Notes: generated by a model from the sequence alone, not told the origin. A stretch of DNA of 64,000 bases from Prevotella sp. 10(H) (GCF_000711235.1 NZ_JOMI01000007.1:832490-896489), one strand, 5' to 3'. Shown: positions 1 through 9,971, numbered from the stretch's first letter. A program made the numbers and translations.

Positions 1-2
1 GC

Positions 3-110
3 TCATCTTTTGCCGTATCGGGAACTATGCCTCCTATGCTTGCCGTATGGGTACCGAATATAGTCTTCATCTTTATTGCCGCTTATCTGTATACACGGGC
101 TCCAAACTAA
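3..110 (+). CDS. LptF/LptG-type LPS export permease, C-terminal end (partial)
   Basis: Only the last 35 codons are inside the window, read in frame 3 up to the TAA at 108-110. The peptide contains a proline-containing turn ([11 protein letters not shown]) followed by a hydrophobic segment ([11 protein letters not shown]) and a short basic tail (TRAPN). This matches the way YjgP/YjgQ-family permeases end, with the last membrane helix close to the C-terminus. These proteins pair in the inner membrane as part of the ABC machine that pulls lipopolysaccharide out of the membrane. The next gene, a KdsC-like phosphatase, begins 14 bp downstream on the same strand, so the two may be co-transcribed and both concern LPS. 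The call rests on a short tail only, and I cannot tell LptF from LptG. Confidence 0.6.
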   Translation, partial: SSFAVSGTMPPMLAVWVPNIVFIFIAAYLYTRAPN

Positions 111-124
111 TTTATAATTGTATT

Positions 125-646
125 ATGAGTACTATAAACTATGATCTGACTAAGATCAAAGCATTTATTTTTGATGTAGACGGTGTCTTATCACCAGACT
201 CTATTCCTTTGTCTCCGGAAGGTGAGCCTATGCGTATGGTTAACATAAAAGACGGATATGCTATAAATCTGGCTGTGAAGCATGGTTATGGTGTAGCGAT
301 TATAACAGGAGGGGATACAGAAGGTGTAAGGCTTCGTTTTGCCCGTTTAGGCGTGAAGGATATATATATGAAGTCGAAAATCAAAATACGTGATTTGAAC
401 GATTATATGCAAAAAAGCGGATTTAGACCTGAAGAGATAATGTATGCAGGTGATGATATTCCTGATTATCATGTAATGCAGACGGTAGGTTTATCTGTTG
501 CTCCGGCGGATGCTGCGCATGAAATAAGAGCGATTGCAAAATATATTTCCCATTGCCGTGGAGGTCACGGGGTTGCACGTGATATCATAGAACAGGTATT
601 GAAAGTGCAGGGCAACTGGATGAGTGAAGAGGCTTTTGGCTGGTAA
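125..646 (+). CDS. kdsC: KdsC-like 3-deoxy-D-manno-octulosonate 8-phosphate phosphatase (HAD family)
   Basis: This 173-residue protein is a compact, capless HAD phosphatase. It shows the nucleophile motif FDVDGVL (Asp17 and Asp19), a Thr/Gly motif (ITGGDTEG) and the late acidic motif ([12 protein letters not shown]), in the order expected for KdsC, which removes phosphate from KDO-8-phosphate before KDO is activated for lipid A-core assembly. Length fits the family, which acts as a cytoplasmic tetramer. I start at the ATG at 125 because the upstream extension to 47 overlaps the end of the preceding permease gene and reads as non-homologous sequence. It ends 6 bp before the convergent DUF2520 gene, with no visible terminator between them. 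Other small HAD phosphatases of the YrbI type are the alternative. Confidence 0.85.
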   Translation: MSTINYDLTKIKAFIFDVDGVLSPDSIPLSPEGEPMRMVNIKDGYAINLAVKHGYGVAIITGGDTEGVRLRFARLGVKDIYMKSKIKIRDLNDYMQKSGFRPEEIMYAGDDIPDYHVMQTVGLSVAPADAAHEIRAIAKYISHCRGGHGVARDIIEQVLKVQGNWMSEEAFGW

Positions 647-652
647 TTTATA

Positions 653-1411
653 TTAGCTCATTCTGTGAATATCTTCGCTTATAAGCCTGTATAATTCTTT
701 AATTTTCTCATCTTCTATCATTTCCAGATGTTTATTGATGATGTTTTCATCAAAGCGGACAGCTGGTCCTGTCTGCGCATCTTTTGGTAAAAGTATATGT
801 ACTTTTGATGCTGTTTCGTCGATGAGTGGGAGTGCCGTTTCGAATGGAAGTCCGGCTTTTTCGAGAAACAATTTAGATAATGCGTACATATGATTCGTAA
901 AATTACAGGCAAAAACTCCGGTAAGATGTACGTATCGTCTCTTGTCAGATGATAATTCCAATACATTTTCAGACAATTGATTTGCAACAACTTTTATTAC
1001 AGAAAGGCTTTGCGAGCCAGATGCTTCAATGAATATCGGAACATTTTGCCAAACTATTTCTCTGTGTTTACTGAATGTCTGAAAAGGATATAATACAGCG
1101 TACTTCGATGTGTATTTAGCAAATATATCTAATGGCAGGCTTCCGGCAGTATGTACCCATATCCCTTTATTGGTTGGTAATTGCGACAGAATATCTTCAA
1201 GCACAGAATCTTTTACTGAAAAGATATATAAATCGGCATCATCTATTATAGCACTAATATCATTTATAGCTACAGCATTAACCTCTTTCGCAAGATAAGA
1301 AGCTGATTCTAGCGTACGACTATATACCTGTATAATATCAAATGATTTCTTATACAGTTCCTTAGCCAAATGTGTGGCTACGTTTCCTGCCCCTATAAAT
1401 ACTATTTTCAT
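653..1411 (-). CDS. DUF2520 / Rossmann-fold oxidoreductase-like protein
   Basis: The 252-residue product starts with a Rossmann dinucleotide-binding motif (FIGAGNVATHLAKEL), followed by alternating strands and helices to about residue 120, and a helical C-terminal half with FACNFTNHMYAL near residue 165. This two-part layout is that of the F420-dependent NADP reductase-like / DUF2520 proteins found next to kdsC in many Bacteroidetes. The substrate is unknown. Its ATG overlaps the TGA of the upstream small membrane-protein gene by one base (TGATG), so the two are probably translationally coupled. It converges on kdsC with 6 bp between stop codons. Confidence 0.8.
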   Translation of the reverse strand: MKIVFIGAGNVATHLAKELYKKSFDIIQVYSRTLESASYLAKEVNAVAINDISAIIDDADLYIFSVKDSVLEDILSQLPTNKGIWVHTAGSLPLDIFAKYTSKYAVLYPFQTFSKHREIVWQNVPIFIEASGSQSLSVIKVVANQLSENVLELSSDKRRYVHLTGVFACNFTNHMYALSKLFLEKAGLPFETALPLIDETASKVHILLPKDAQTGPAVRFDENIINKHLEMIEDEKIKELYRLISEDIHRMS

Positions 1412-1749
1412 CAGTTCTTCTTTGCGGTCAATACCATTGCAATGCCTGCTATGATGAGCCCTAAAGGAACAATCAAATTGGAATAATCACTTATCCAGCC
1501 GAAGAATATATCGGCATTCAGTATAATGCCTACTCCGAGAAAAATCCAGCCGAGTATCTTTTTAGGTTGTGTGGCAAGAAAAACGATGCCTCCGATAAGG
1601 AAGAAGGCGCCTACACTTATTAGTTTATGTCCGTAAGGTATCTGATTGAGAAAGCCTAACTTATCCAGAAGATATAATACCCCGAAAATAAGTATAGTTA
1701 TCCCGTATGATAAGCGGTCATTAGAAGCTTTATTCGAACTGGCTGCCAT
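1411..1749 (-). CDS. Small four-helix membrane protein (LiaF/DUF5668-like)
   Basis: The 112-residue protein has four hydrophobic segments (about residues 14-30, 43-60, 64-85 and 90-108) separated by short charged loops, with a charged N-terminus of about 12 residues. The pattern of small residues resembles the LiaF-type transmembrane domain or DUF5668 found in small envelope-stress proteins, but there is no catalytic motif to see. It sits 3 bp downstream of the nitroreductase gene and overlaps the next start by one base, so it is the middle gene of a three-gene operon. Function is not known. Confidence 0.6.
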   Translation of the reverse strand: MAASSNKASNDRLSYGITILIFGVLYLLDKLGFLNQIPYGHKLISVGAFFLIGGIVFLATQPKKILGWIFLGVGIILNADIFFGWISDYSNLIVPLGLIIAGIAMVLTAKKN

Positions 1750-1752
1750 AAT

Positions 1753-2301
1753 CTATTCACCTAACTGGTTAATATTAAATTTACCGATATGTATTTTCTC
1801 CCATTGCAATTTTTCCTCATCAAAAGGCGGCCGTTCCTGTGCTTTATGCCCGATAGCTATTACAGACAGTACCTGCAATTGGAGGGGGATATCCAATAAA
1901 ACACGGACATATTCGTCCGACGGAGTATCATCGGCAGTAAACCGTTCACGAATCTGCACCCAGCAACTACCCAAACCAAGGTCTTCAACCTGTAGTTGTA
2001 TCATAACAGATGCGATAGAGGTATCTTCAATCCATACATCACTAGTCATCGGATCGCCTAGTACAACAATAGCGAGAGCGCATCCGGCTATTAGTTTACT
2101 ACTCGATTTTTTGCATTGAGATAGTTTCTCAAGCACTTCTTTATTTTCAACCAAAACGAACTGCCATGGATTGGCGCTTTTCGATGCCGGCGACTTGAGC
2201 GCGGCTTTCATTATTGTTTCTACTTGTTCCGGGCTTAATGGTTCGTCTGTGAATTTGCGAGTACTGCGACGATTTGTTATCAGTTGTTGAAAATCTTTCA
2301 T
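1753..2301 (-). CDS. Nitroreductase-family FMN oxidoreductase
   Basis: The 182-residue protein opens with the family signature RRSTRKFTDEPLS, whose arginines and serine contact the FMN phosphate, followed by ALKSPASKSANPWQF, the conserved Pro-Ser-X-X-Asn-X-Gln-Pro-like segment, here with Asn-Pro-Trp-Gln. The C-terminal part contains the VLSVIAIGHKA stretch typical of these homodimeric flavoproteins. The family reduces nitro groups, quinones or other electrophiles with NAD(P)H; the substrate cannot be read from the sequence. It is 13 bp from the sugar-transferase gene upstream and appears to lead the small operon with the membrane protein and the DUF2520 protein. Confidence 0.85.
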   Translation of the reverse strand: MKDFQQLITNRRSTRKFTDEPLSPEQVETIMKAALKSPASKSANPWQFVLVENKEVLEKLSQCKKSSSKLIAGCALAIVVLGDPMTSDVWIEDTSIASVMIQLQVEDLGLGSCWVQIRERFTADDTPSDEYVRVLLDIPLQLQVLSVIAIGHKAQERPPFDEEKLQWEKIHIGKFNINQLGE

Positions 2302-2314
2302 CAGAATTGTATAA

Positions 2315-3694
2315 TTAACGCCTTGTAAGGCTTTCTATTTCGTCACCCAACTCCTGTACGCTTTTTACACCTTGCGTGCTGTTTCTGCGGAGCAGGATAT
2401 TCAGGGTCTGCATTATAAGTTTAATATCCAGAGCTAAAGAGTATCCGTTGATATAGAGCAGGTCATATTTTAGTTTATCCTGCACAGAGGTGTTGTATTT
2501 TCCCTGTACCTGTGCCAGTCCTGTTAAGCCGGCTTTTACCCTGTGACGCAAATTATATTCAGGTATCTCTTTCGAAAATTGTTCTACGAAAAAAGGTCGT
2601 TCAGGGCGTGGTCCCACAATGCTCATGTCGCCAACGAGGATATTAAATATCTGGGGTATTTCGTCCAGCCGGGTAGTTCTGAGTATATGCCCAAGTTTAG
2701 TGATGCGCTTATCTGTATCTTGTGCCAAAACAGGACCTGATAAAGCTTCTGCATCTTCGACCATTGTCCGGAACTTATATATTTTAAATATCTTATTATC
2801 GCGGGTCACACGTTCCTGGACGTAGAAAGCAGTTCCACCTCCGATCTTTAATGCCAGATATATAAATACAAAAGGGATAAACAATATAATTAGAGAAATG
2901 GAACTAAGGATAACATCGATTATTCTTTTTGTAGTTTCACTTCCTTGTGATAATCCTAGCTCTCTAACATCCAGCACAGGAGAATCATCTATCTGTAAGA
3001 AATCGGAATTAAACTGCAGGATTTCTAGATTTTTGGGTTGATAGAGTACTGTATGGTCTTTTTCGATACAATAAAGAATAATCTCTTGTTTAAGGGATTC
3101 TTCCACATCTTCGGTTAAAAAAGTTATATCACAATCGTCTATAAGATCATATACTTTAGAATATCTGGGTGAACAAACATGCTTTATCCTAGACCACATA
3201 CCTCTCGACTCCAAAAGCTTATAGGCAAGTGCCTGTGATTTCTCATATCCTATAACCAATACGGATTTACCTTTATTCACCCTGAAATACATCCGACTAG
3301 CAAACAGATGCCAAATTGTAATAGCAATCAACTGGAAAAGTGTACTTAAAAGTAGTATACTTCGTGGAAATGCAAATTCCCTTATAAAGAAGCTGATTGC
3401 CATTGTAATAAACAGTAGGGAGCCTAATGCGAGGGCTACGGTATATCCTACACCAAAGAATGTAAAGTCTTTTGGCTTATCAAGTTCGTAGATATGACTT
3501 AATACAAGGTAACTTATAATGATAAAAGGTAAACTTGACCAGAATGCATTATAGTTGAGTGTAAAATTATCGAGAGAATCTTTTAAAAGATAGAAAGATA
3601 ATATATAGGAGCCGTATATAACGCTTAAATCTATAAGAGGTATAATTATTCTGTATCCCCTGTATCCGAATATCTTTTCCAAAAATTTATTCAT
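2315..3694 (-). CDS. Polyprenyl-phosphate hexose-1-phosphate transferase (WcaJ/WbaP type)
   Basis: The 459-residue protein has four to five hydrophobic helices in the first 130 residues, a Rossmann-like middle domain (SVLVIGYEKSQALAYKLL), another membrane segment near residue 265, and a C-terminal bacterial sugar transferase domain. That domain shows the expected KFRTM, the catalytic Asp-Glu in TTRLDEIPQ and the MSIVGPRPERP signature. Such enzymes transfer a sugar-1-phosphate from a UDP-sugar to undecaprenyl phosphate at the inner membrane and start the assembly of exopolysaccharide, capsule or O-antigen repeats. Its presence fits the glycosyltransferase clusters near 20-27 kb and rfbD at 29 kb. 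The exact sugar is not predictable. It lies 33 bp downstream of topA. Confidence 0.88.
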   Translation of the reverse strand: MNKFLEKIFGYRGYRIIIPLIDLSVIYGSYILSFYLLKDSLDNFTLNYNAFWSSLPFIIISYLVLSHIYELDKPKDFTFFGVGYTVALALGSLLFITMAISFFIREFAFPRSILLLSTLFQLIAITIWHLFASRMYFRVNKGKSVLVIGYEKSQALAYKLLESRGMWSRIKHVCSPRYSKVYDLIDDCDITFLTEDVEESLKQEIILYCIEKDHTVLYQPKNLEILQFNSDFLQIDDSPVLDVRELGLSQGSETTKRIIDVILSSISLIILFIPFVFIYLALKIGGGTAFYVQERVTRDNKIFKIYKFRTMVEDAEALSGPVLAQDTDKRITKLGHILRTTRLDEIPQIFNILVGDMSIVGPRPERPFFVEQFSKEIPEYNLRHRVKAGLTGLAQVQGKYNTSVQDKLKYDLLYINGYSLALDIKLIMQTLNILLRRNSTQGVKSVQELGDEIESLTRR

Positions 3695-3727
3695 TCACTT
3701 TTACTATAGATTCTCTACATAAATGCC

Positions 3728-6061
3728 CTATTTTTTCTTCGCTCTACCTTTAGTTTTAGTCGCTTTTTCATCAGTGGCGTTTACTATCTTCATTGCCGCT
3801 TCGAAATCGAGACTGTCGGGAGTAGTTCCTTTTGGAATCTTAAAATTATTTTTTTTGTAAGCTATATAAGGCCCGTAACGGCCATTCAATATCTGAAGAT
3901 CAGTATCTTCCGTAAAAGTCTTTATGACTTTTTCAGCATCTTTCTGCCTTTTGTCAAGAATCAACGGAATAGCATCGTCTATATCCACACTGAAAGGATC
4001 ATATCCTTTTGGTAAAGATATGAATTTATTGTCGTGTTTTATATATGGGCCGAATCGTCCGGCACCCACACTCACCTCTTTACCTTCAAATTCACCTATA
4101 GAACGTGGTAAGTCGAATAATTTCAATGCTTCTTCCAACGTAATTGTGCTTATAGACTGGTTCTTTTGTAAGCCGGCAAACTGAGGTTTATCTGCATCTT
4201 CCTGTACGCCTATCTGAGCCATAGGTCCAAATCGTCCTATTTTTACCGAAACCTGTCGGCCCGATTTAGGATCGATACCCAATATACGTTCGCCGATCTT
4301 ATGATCGGTCTGCATATTGCTGGCCGATTCTACTACCGGATGAAATACCTTGTAGAACTTATCGATCATTTTTGTCCAGTTCTCTTCGCCGTCGGCTACC
4401 TGGTCAAATTCTTTTTCTACAGTAGCTGTAAAATTATAGTCGAGGATATCAGGAAAGAATTCTGTGAGGAAATCGTTGACAACGGTTCCTGTATCTGTAG
4501 GGATCAGTTTTCCTTTGTCGGCTCCTGTGATTTCAGTCTTTTCAGCATCTGAGATATTACCGTTTTTCAACGTTAATACATTATACTTGCGTTCGGTACC
4601 CTCTAAATTTGATTTTTCTACATACTCACGGTTCTGAATCGTAGAAATTGTAGGGGCATAAGTCGACGGGCGGCCGATTCCCAGTTCTTCAAGTTTACGA
4701 ACCAGTGCAGCTTCACTATATCTACTCGGACGTTGAGTGAACCTTTCAGTAGCAGTGCTTTCTTTCAGATTCATAATCTCCTGGGGTTTTACAGGAGGAA
4801 GGAGGCTGGTTTCACTGTCTGTATTTTCATCGTCGGTACCTTCCAGATAAACGTGAAGGAATCCGTCGAATTTGATGACTTCGCCTACAGCCGTAAATTT
4901 AAGGCTTGTATTGTTCGATATTCCTATTGTTACGGTTGTTTTCTCCAGTTCGGCATCAGCCATTTGAGAAGCAATTGTTCTTTTCCAGATCAGTTCATAC
5001 AATTTTTTCTCCTGAGCTGTACCTGTTGTGGTATGCTCAGAAATGTATGTAGGACGAATAGCTTCATGGGCCTCTTGCGCTCCTTTGCTCTTAGTGGAGA
5101 ACTGACGTACTTTAGAATATTGCTTGCCGTAAACCGACTCAATTTCGTTTTTAGTGGTATTGATAGCCAGACCTGATAAGTTTACCGAGTCGGTACGCAT
5201 ATAGGTGATTTTCCCCGATTCATATAACTTTTGGGCAACCATCATAGTCATTGATACCGGAAATCCCAATTTGCGCGATGCTTCCTGCTGCAACGTAGAA
5301 GTAGTAAACGGTGCTGCAGGCGATTTCTTAACAGGCTTTGTTTCTACATCTTCAACTTTAAATGTCGCTTCTTTTAATTTCTCTAAGAGATCGAGGGCTT
5401 CTTTTTTTGTTTTCAGCCTTTTGCTCAATTCGGTTTTGATTTCGGTCGTATTACCATTATCATTTTTAGTGAATATGCCAATAACCCTGTAAGAAGCTTC
5501 TGATTTAAAATTCTGTATTTCCCGTTCGCGTTCTACGATTAGCCTGACCGCAACCGATTGTACCCGTCCCGCAGATAGGGCCGGCTTTACCTTTCTCCAA
5601 AGTACGGGCGATAGTTCAAATCCCACAATACGGTCGAGCACCCTTCGTGCCTGTTGCGCATCAACGAGGTTTATATCTATCTGTCTTGGATTTTCTATTG
5701 CGTGAATGATAGCATCTTTCGTTATTTCGTGAAAAGCTATTCTTTTGGTCTTATTTTCATCGAGCTTCAATGTCTTGAAAAGATGCCATGATATAGCTTC
5801 TCCTTCCCGGTCTTCATCGGAAGCGAGCCATACAGTGTCGGCTTCTTTAGCCGCTTTTTTCAGTTCATCGACTACTTTTTTCTTGTCAGCCGGAACTTCA
5901 TATAATGGAGTATAGTCGTTCTCCAAATCTATACCCAGATCTTTCTTTTTCAGGTCTCTGATATGCCCGTAACTGGACATTACTTTAAAATCTTTACCCA
6001 AAAACTTTTCTATGGTTTTGGCTTTTGCCGGAGATTCGACGATTACTAAATTTTTTTGCAT
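3728..6061 (-). CDS. topA: DNA topoisomerase I (type IA)
   Basis: The 777-residue protein begins with the Toprim domain (LVIVESPAKAKTIEKFLG), has the acidic DEDREGEAISWHL motif, and places the active-site tyrosine in KITYMRTDS (Tyr287). The C-terminal part has no Cys4 zinc fingers. It instead carries three glycine/aromatic repeats of the topoisomerase C-terminal repeat type (IGRFGPMAQIG, GAGRFGPYIK, NGRYGPYIAYKK) and ends in a Lys-rich tail. This is the arrangement found in Bacteroidetes and many other non-proteobacterial phyla. The enzyme relaxes negative supercoils. A TAnnTTTG promoter lies at 6140-6147, 78 bp before the ATG. Confidence 0.97.
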   Translation of the reverse strand: MQKNLVIVESPAKAKTIEKFLGKDFKVMSSYGHIRDLKKKDLGIDLENDYTPLYEVPADKKKVVDELKKAAKEADTVWLASDEDREGEAISWHLFKTLKLDENKTKRIAFHEITKDAIIHAIENPRQIDINLVDAQQARRVLDRIVGFELSPVLWRKVKPALSAGRVQSVAVRLIVEREREIQNFKSEASYRVIGIFTKNDNGNTTEIKTELSKRLKTKKEALDLLEKLKEATFKVEDVETKPVKKSPAAPFTTSTLQQEASRKLGFPVSMTMMVAQKLYESGKITYMRTDSVNLSGLAINTTKNEIESVYGKQYSKVRQFSTKSKGAQEAHEAIRPTYISEHTTTGTAQEKKLYELIWKRTIASQMADAELEKTTVTIGISNNTSLKFTAVGEVIKFDGFLHVYLEGTDDENTDSETSLLPPVKPQEIMNLKESTATERFTQRPSRYSEAALVRKLEELGIGRPSTYAPTISTIQNREYVEKSNLEGTERKYNVLTLKNGNISDAEKTEITGADKGKLIPTDTGTVVNDFLTEFFPDILDYNFTATVEKEFDQVADGEENWTKMIDKFYKVFHPVVESASNMQTDHKIGERILGIDPKSGRQVSVKIGRFGPMAQIGVQEDADKPQFAGLQKNQSISTITLEEALKLFDLPRSIGEFEGKEVSVGAGRFGPYIKHDNKFISLPKGYDPFSVDIDDAIPLILDKRQKDAEKVIKTFTEDTDLQILNGRYGPYIAYKKNNFKIPKGTTPDSLDFEAAMKIVNATDEKATKTKGRAKKK

Positions 6062-6139
6062 CTATTAAGGCTCTTATCATTTATTTTCAGGAGAGTAAAA
6101 AAAGTATACTTTCCCAAAAGTTATTTTTCTATTGAACCG

Positions 6140-6147
6140 CAAAAGTA
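6140..6147 (-). promoter_or_regulatory. Predicted -7 box for topA (TACTTTTG)
   Basis: Reading the minus strand, TACTTTTG matches the Bacteroidetes -7 consensus TAnnTTTG and lies about 79 bp before the topA ATG. I see no clear -33 TTTG at the usual spacing. Confidence 0.5.
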
Positions 6148-6272
6148 ATGAATTTGTTTTAAAAAGCAGAATAAAAGTTTTTGAACATCAGCTTTTCTAT
6201 CGGGCTTATGCGTATATTATTTAATAAATACCGACTATTTTAATTGTTAAGGCAAGTTTTGTTAAAGTATTG

Positions 6273-7355
6273 TTAAGTGAAAATAATAGGGTCGGTATCA
6301 GCTTTGAAATAAGAAAATCCTGTTTCTTCAAAATTATAACCGGATATTATCTCCTTAACAGTTAACAAAAAGGCTTCAAAATCATATACAATGAAATCAA
6401 TATACGAGAAATGGAAGCCCGTAGCACCTCCGAGGCAGTTAGCTATGCCGAAGGGACCAACTACCGCTGTTATCTTATCTTCTATATCTCCTCTGAAATT
6501 CACGACATTCTCGCGGGGTACATTTATATTCTCAAAAAACAGGAACCCGAAAATAACCCCGTTTTTCTCTGCTTCGTCAAAACAGTGGCTCTTACCATTA
6601 TAGAAATCATTCAACAGTGGCATACACGAAGTGTAACCTGAAAAGATATCTTCACGTAATTTCCACCCTTCTTTATTATTTACTTCCATTCTGTATCCGC
6701 TGTATATTTCACACGGATTTTCGAATTTTGACCAACTACAAGTCTTAATGGTATCGTCGATGAAAGATTTGAACTCTGCAATGTTTATAGGTTTGCCTTT
6801 TTGTTCTTCTCCGATGAAATCTATAAACCCGATATATTCCATTGTATATAGTTCACCTATAAACTGATCGAGGTAAATGAAGAACATGGAATAGCGCTTG
6901 CTTTCGTCTAACTCCATAAGTGCAGGACTATAGACTTTTATATTTATTTTACTTTTGTCGTTATCTGTTTGGGGGTAAATGAGAATATCTTCATCACTCA
7001 ATTCTGTACCGAACATTTTCAGAGCGTAGCCTTTTTTACCATGGGCAGGCTTAGTCGAATAAAAATTCCACTTCTTCCATAAATATTCCGGGGCATATTG
7101 GAGCCAGTAATGAATCTGCATCAGCCGCGTGCGGTCGCCTTCAGGTGTAAGTATAAGTTCATACTTTCCTTCCGGATTAACTCCCATTTCGAAGTATACC
7201 TTGTTGAAAGCAATTTGCAGTATACTATCCACAAAATTAAGAAGTGTTTCACCTTCCACTTTATTATCCATCATTTCACGGATCTGATGTTCTTCTTCTG
7301 AAAAGGAATTCCAGAACTTCACGACTCTGTTTTTAAAAGAATCTTGCATATACAT
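6273..7355 (-). CDS. Hypothetical protein, 360 residues, cytoplasmic
   Basis: I do not recognise this protein. It has no signal peptide or membrane segment, is rich in aromatic residues (many Phe, Tyr and Trp) and acidic overall. It reads as an alpha/beta protein, with helices in the first 60 residues and strands such as KYELILTPEGD and INIKVYSP after that. A stretch near residue 290 (GPFGIANCLGGATG) is rich in glycine. The general look is like soluble immunity-type or DUF695-like proteins, but I cannot assign it. Translation may begin at the ATG at 7355 or two codons later at 7349. It stands alone between topA and a divergent barrel gene. Confidence 0.7.
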   Translation of the reverse strand: MYMQDSFKNRVVKFWNSFSEEEHQIREMMDNKVEGETLLNFVDSILQIAFNKVYFEMGVNPEGKYELILTPEGDRTRLMQIHYWLQYAPEYLWKKWNFYSTKPAHGKKGYALKMFGTELSDEDILIYPQTDNDKSKINIKVYSPALMELDESKRYSMFFIYLDQFIGELYTMEYIGFIDFIGEEQKGKPINIAEFKSFIDDTIKTCSWSKFENPCEIYSGYRMEVNNKEGWKLREDIFSGYTSCMPLLNDFYNGKSHCFDEAEKNGVIFGFLFFENINVPRENVVNFRGDIEDKITAVVGPFGIANCLGGATGFHFSYIDFIVYDFEAFLLTVKEIISGYNFEETGFSYFKADTDPIIFT

Positions 7356-7512
7356 ACTTGTTGTCTTTGTGTTATGAACCAGTAGTCAAAGATAAGTAAT
7401 TAAAATTAACATACTAACAATTGTTAAATTTTTATTTAACAATAGAAAATATCGATAACACTTGGTAACACTAAATAGCTATAAGGAAACATTCTTTACT
7501 TTGAAAAGTGGC

Positions 7513-7520
7513 TAAATTTG
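7513..7520 (+). promoter_or_regulatory. Predicted -7 box (TAAATTTG) for the barrel gene at 7543
   Basis: TAAATTTG matches TAnnTTTG and lies 22 bp before the ATG at 7543, which would give a very short leader. Confidence 0.45.
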
Positions 7521-7542
7521 TGATATAAGCCATTTCATTATT

Positions 7543-9897
7543 ATGAAGTATTTACATTTCATTTTGTTTTTATGTTTTCCTCTTTCGATATGTTCCCAAT
7601 CCTATTCTTTGAAAGGAGTGGTGATGAACGATTCCAATCTGCCAGTCGAGGCGGTCACCTGCATATTGAAAGATGTGCAAGATTCACTTTATATGAAAAC
7701 GGTTATATCCGATACAAATGGTCTGTTTATTTTCAATGAACTACAACAAGGTGATTATATGCTCACTTTACAGCATATGGCTTATGAAAAAGAAGAACAG
7801 GCTGTAAGGTTAGAAAATACTGATGTTGAATTATTGCCATTTGTCCTGATTTCTTTAGATAAATCGTTAAATGAAGTGGTCGTAAGTGCAGAACGTCCTA
7901 CTGTAAAAGCTGAGGAGGGGAAGCTTATATATAATGTGCCGCAACTTATAAGGAATAAGGCCGTATCGAACGCTTTTGAAACTTTGCAGAATGTTCCCGG
8001 TATTACCGGAACAGGGGATAACCTGCAATTAGTAGGTACAACAGAATATACTATATTAGTAAACGGACAGTTGACAAGTATGAGCGCAGAGCAACTTATC
8101 AGTATGCTGAAATCGATGCCTGCCTCCCGCGTAACAAATGTTGAAGTGATGTATAGCGCCCCGCCGCAATATAATATAAGAGGAGCTGCAATCAATGTAA
8201 TATTAAAAGACAGCGATGTCGTACCTGTATTGCAGGGAGAAGGTACAGTAGAGTACAAGCAGGCTTTTTACGCCGCTTATACGCTCAGAGGGAGCTTGAT
8301 GTACAGCAAGTCGTCTTTTAATGCCGATCTGATTGTCGGCGCAAATAAATCGAAAGGGTGGGGCGAAAGTGATATGTACGCAATACATCAGCTTAATAAT
8401 CACATATATGATATTAGCCAATCGAATAAATCCCGATCTGACTACAAAGATATCAATATCCGTCTGGGCATGGGTTATACATTTTCTAACAAGGATAAAA
8501 TCAGCTTTGTATATACATCAAATCTGGATGATACGAATTCGAAACCTTTTTCCCGTACGGTTTTTCTTGAAGATTCAAATCCATACTCTGATGTGCATTC
8601 CGGTAGTGATATAAAAGGTAATACATCTCTTCATAATATAAAAGTTGAATATAACTCACATAAGAAAATTAATGCAGGTATCGATTATACTGTCTATCGT
8701 GACCCTGCAGATGAAAAATATTATGACTATTTGAATGGTACTCAGCTGCAAACAGCATTTAAAACGAAAACGAATCAAAAAGTAGATAAACTTGTTGCAT
8801 TCCTCAATCATAATACCGCTATTAACGGTTGGAAATTGGATTATGGAGCTAATTTTTCTTTCTCCAAGAACAATAATATATATAATTATTATAAAAATCC
8901 CGATAGTAATCACGTCGATTCAGTCAGCGATAACAGGCAAAAAGAGTATTCCGGCTCGGTCTTTTTCGGCTTTTCCAAATCATTTGGTGAGAAACTTTCG
9001 TTACAGGCTTCATTGTCGGCTAATTATTTCAGAGCGACAATAGATATGACGGATATCAGTAAGACGCTTTGGGATGACTTTCAGCCTTTCGTAAATGCAA
9101 ATCTGACTTATACATATAATCCTAAACGTATTGTGCAGCTTTCCTTTTCTTCGGATATAGACTACCCGCCATATTGGGCTTTGAGCAGCAATGCTTTTAA
9201 AATCAATGCTTATTCTCAGGTACAGGGAAATCCCGAACTGAAATTTTCGAAGAAATATAATACACAACTGAATTTTATAATGAACCAAAAGTATGTTGCC
9301 GGGGCATATATAAACGTTCGGCCGGACCGTTATATTCAGTTGCCCTACCAATCTCAAAACAGTTTGCAGAACGTATTCCAAATGGTAAATCTGAATTATG
9401 AGAGACAATACGGGCTATACTTTGTTGTGCCTGTAAAAATAGGAAATATATGGGATGCAAGCGCCACTGTGAATCTGATAAGGCAGGAAGAAAAAGACGA
9501 TGATTTCTATAATATACCTTACAGCAGGAGTAAAAATGTGGTTGTCGGTCAGCTACGTAATACTTTTAATGTTTCGTCAAAGCCTGACATTAAGCTGGAT
9601 GTCTCAGGATTTTATATGTCCGGCGCAGTGCAGGGCATATACGATGTAGGTCGTATTTGGAATGTTTCCGCAGGTGCTAAGTGGACTTTTGCAGGTAAGA
9701 ATGCTGAGCTGATGTTCCGTGTAGACGATGTTTTCAAAAGCGGAAAGCAAACAACTAAGATTGACTATATGAATCAATACAGCACTATGCATATAAAACC
9801 GAATGCCCCGGTATTCAGATTATCATTTACTTACCGTTTCGGCAATTATAAGAAACCGAAAATAGAGGAAGTTGATACATCCCGTTTCGGAAGATAG
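7543..9897 (+). CDS. TonB-dependent-receptor-like outer membrane beta-barrel protein
   Basis: The 784-residue protein has a cleavable signal peptide (hydrophobic residues 4-17, cleavage near CSQSYS). It then has a carboxypeptidase-regulatory-like Ig domain (about residues 20-110), a short plug-like domain (about 115-230) containing KLIYNVPQLI and VEVMYSAPPQYNIRGAAINV, and a long barrel of alternating aromatic strands. It ends in a Phe-containing strand (FRLSFTYRFGNY) plus a charged tail. This is the OMP_b-brl_3 architecture common in Bacteroidetes. The ligand is not predictable and no SusD-like partner is adjacent. A second protein of the same design is encoded at 53653-55974. Confidence 0.88.
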   Translation: MKYLHFILFLCFPLSICSQSYSLKGVVMNDSNLPVEAVTCILKDVQDSLYMKTVISDTNGLFIFNELQQGDYMLTLQHMAYEKEEQAVRLENTDVELLPFVLISLDKSLNEVVVSAERPTVKAEEGKLIYNVPQLIRNKAVSNAFETLQNVPGITGTGDNLQLVGTTEYTILVNGQLTSMSAEQLISMLKSMPASRVTNVEVMYSAPPQYNIRGAAINVILKDSDVVPVLQGEGTVEYKQAFYAAYTLRGSLMYSKSSFNADLIVGANKSKGWGESDMYAIHQLNNHIYDISQSNKSRSDYKDINIRLGMGYTFSNKDKISFVYTSNLDDTNSKPFSRTVFLEDSNPYSDVHSGSDIKGNTSLHNIKVEYNSHKKINAGIDYTVYRDPADEKYYDYLNGTQLQTAFKTKTNQKVDKLVAFLNHNTAINGWKLDYGANFSFSKNNNIYNYYKNPDSNHVDSVSDNRQKEYSGSVFFGFSKSFGEKLSLQASLSANYFRATIDMTDISKTLWDDFQPFVNANLTYTYNPKRIVQLSFSSDIDYPPYWALSSNAFKINAYSQVQGNPELKFSKKYNTQLNFIMNQKYVAGAYINVRPDRYIQLPYQSQNSLQNVFQMVNLNYERQYGLYFVVPVKIGNIWDASATVNLIRQEEKDDDFYNIPYSRSKNVVVGQLRNTFNVSSKPDIKLDVSGFYMSGAVQGIYDVGRIWNVSAGAKWTFAGKNAELMFRVDDVFKSGKQTTKIDYMNQYSTMHIKPNAPVFRLSFTYRFGNYKKPKIEEVDTSRFGR

Positions 9898-9971
9898 TAC
9901 TTTTTATATATAAACACAATTTTCAATAAAGCTTTCTGATAAGGGATTTATCGGGAAGCTTTGACTTTATA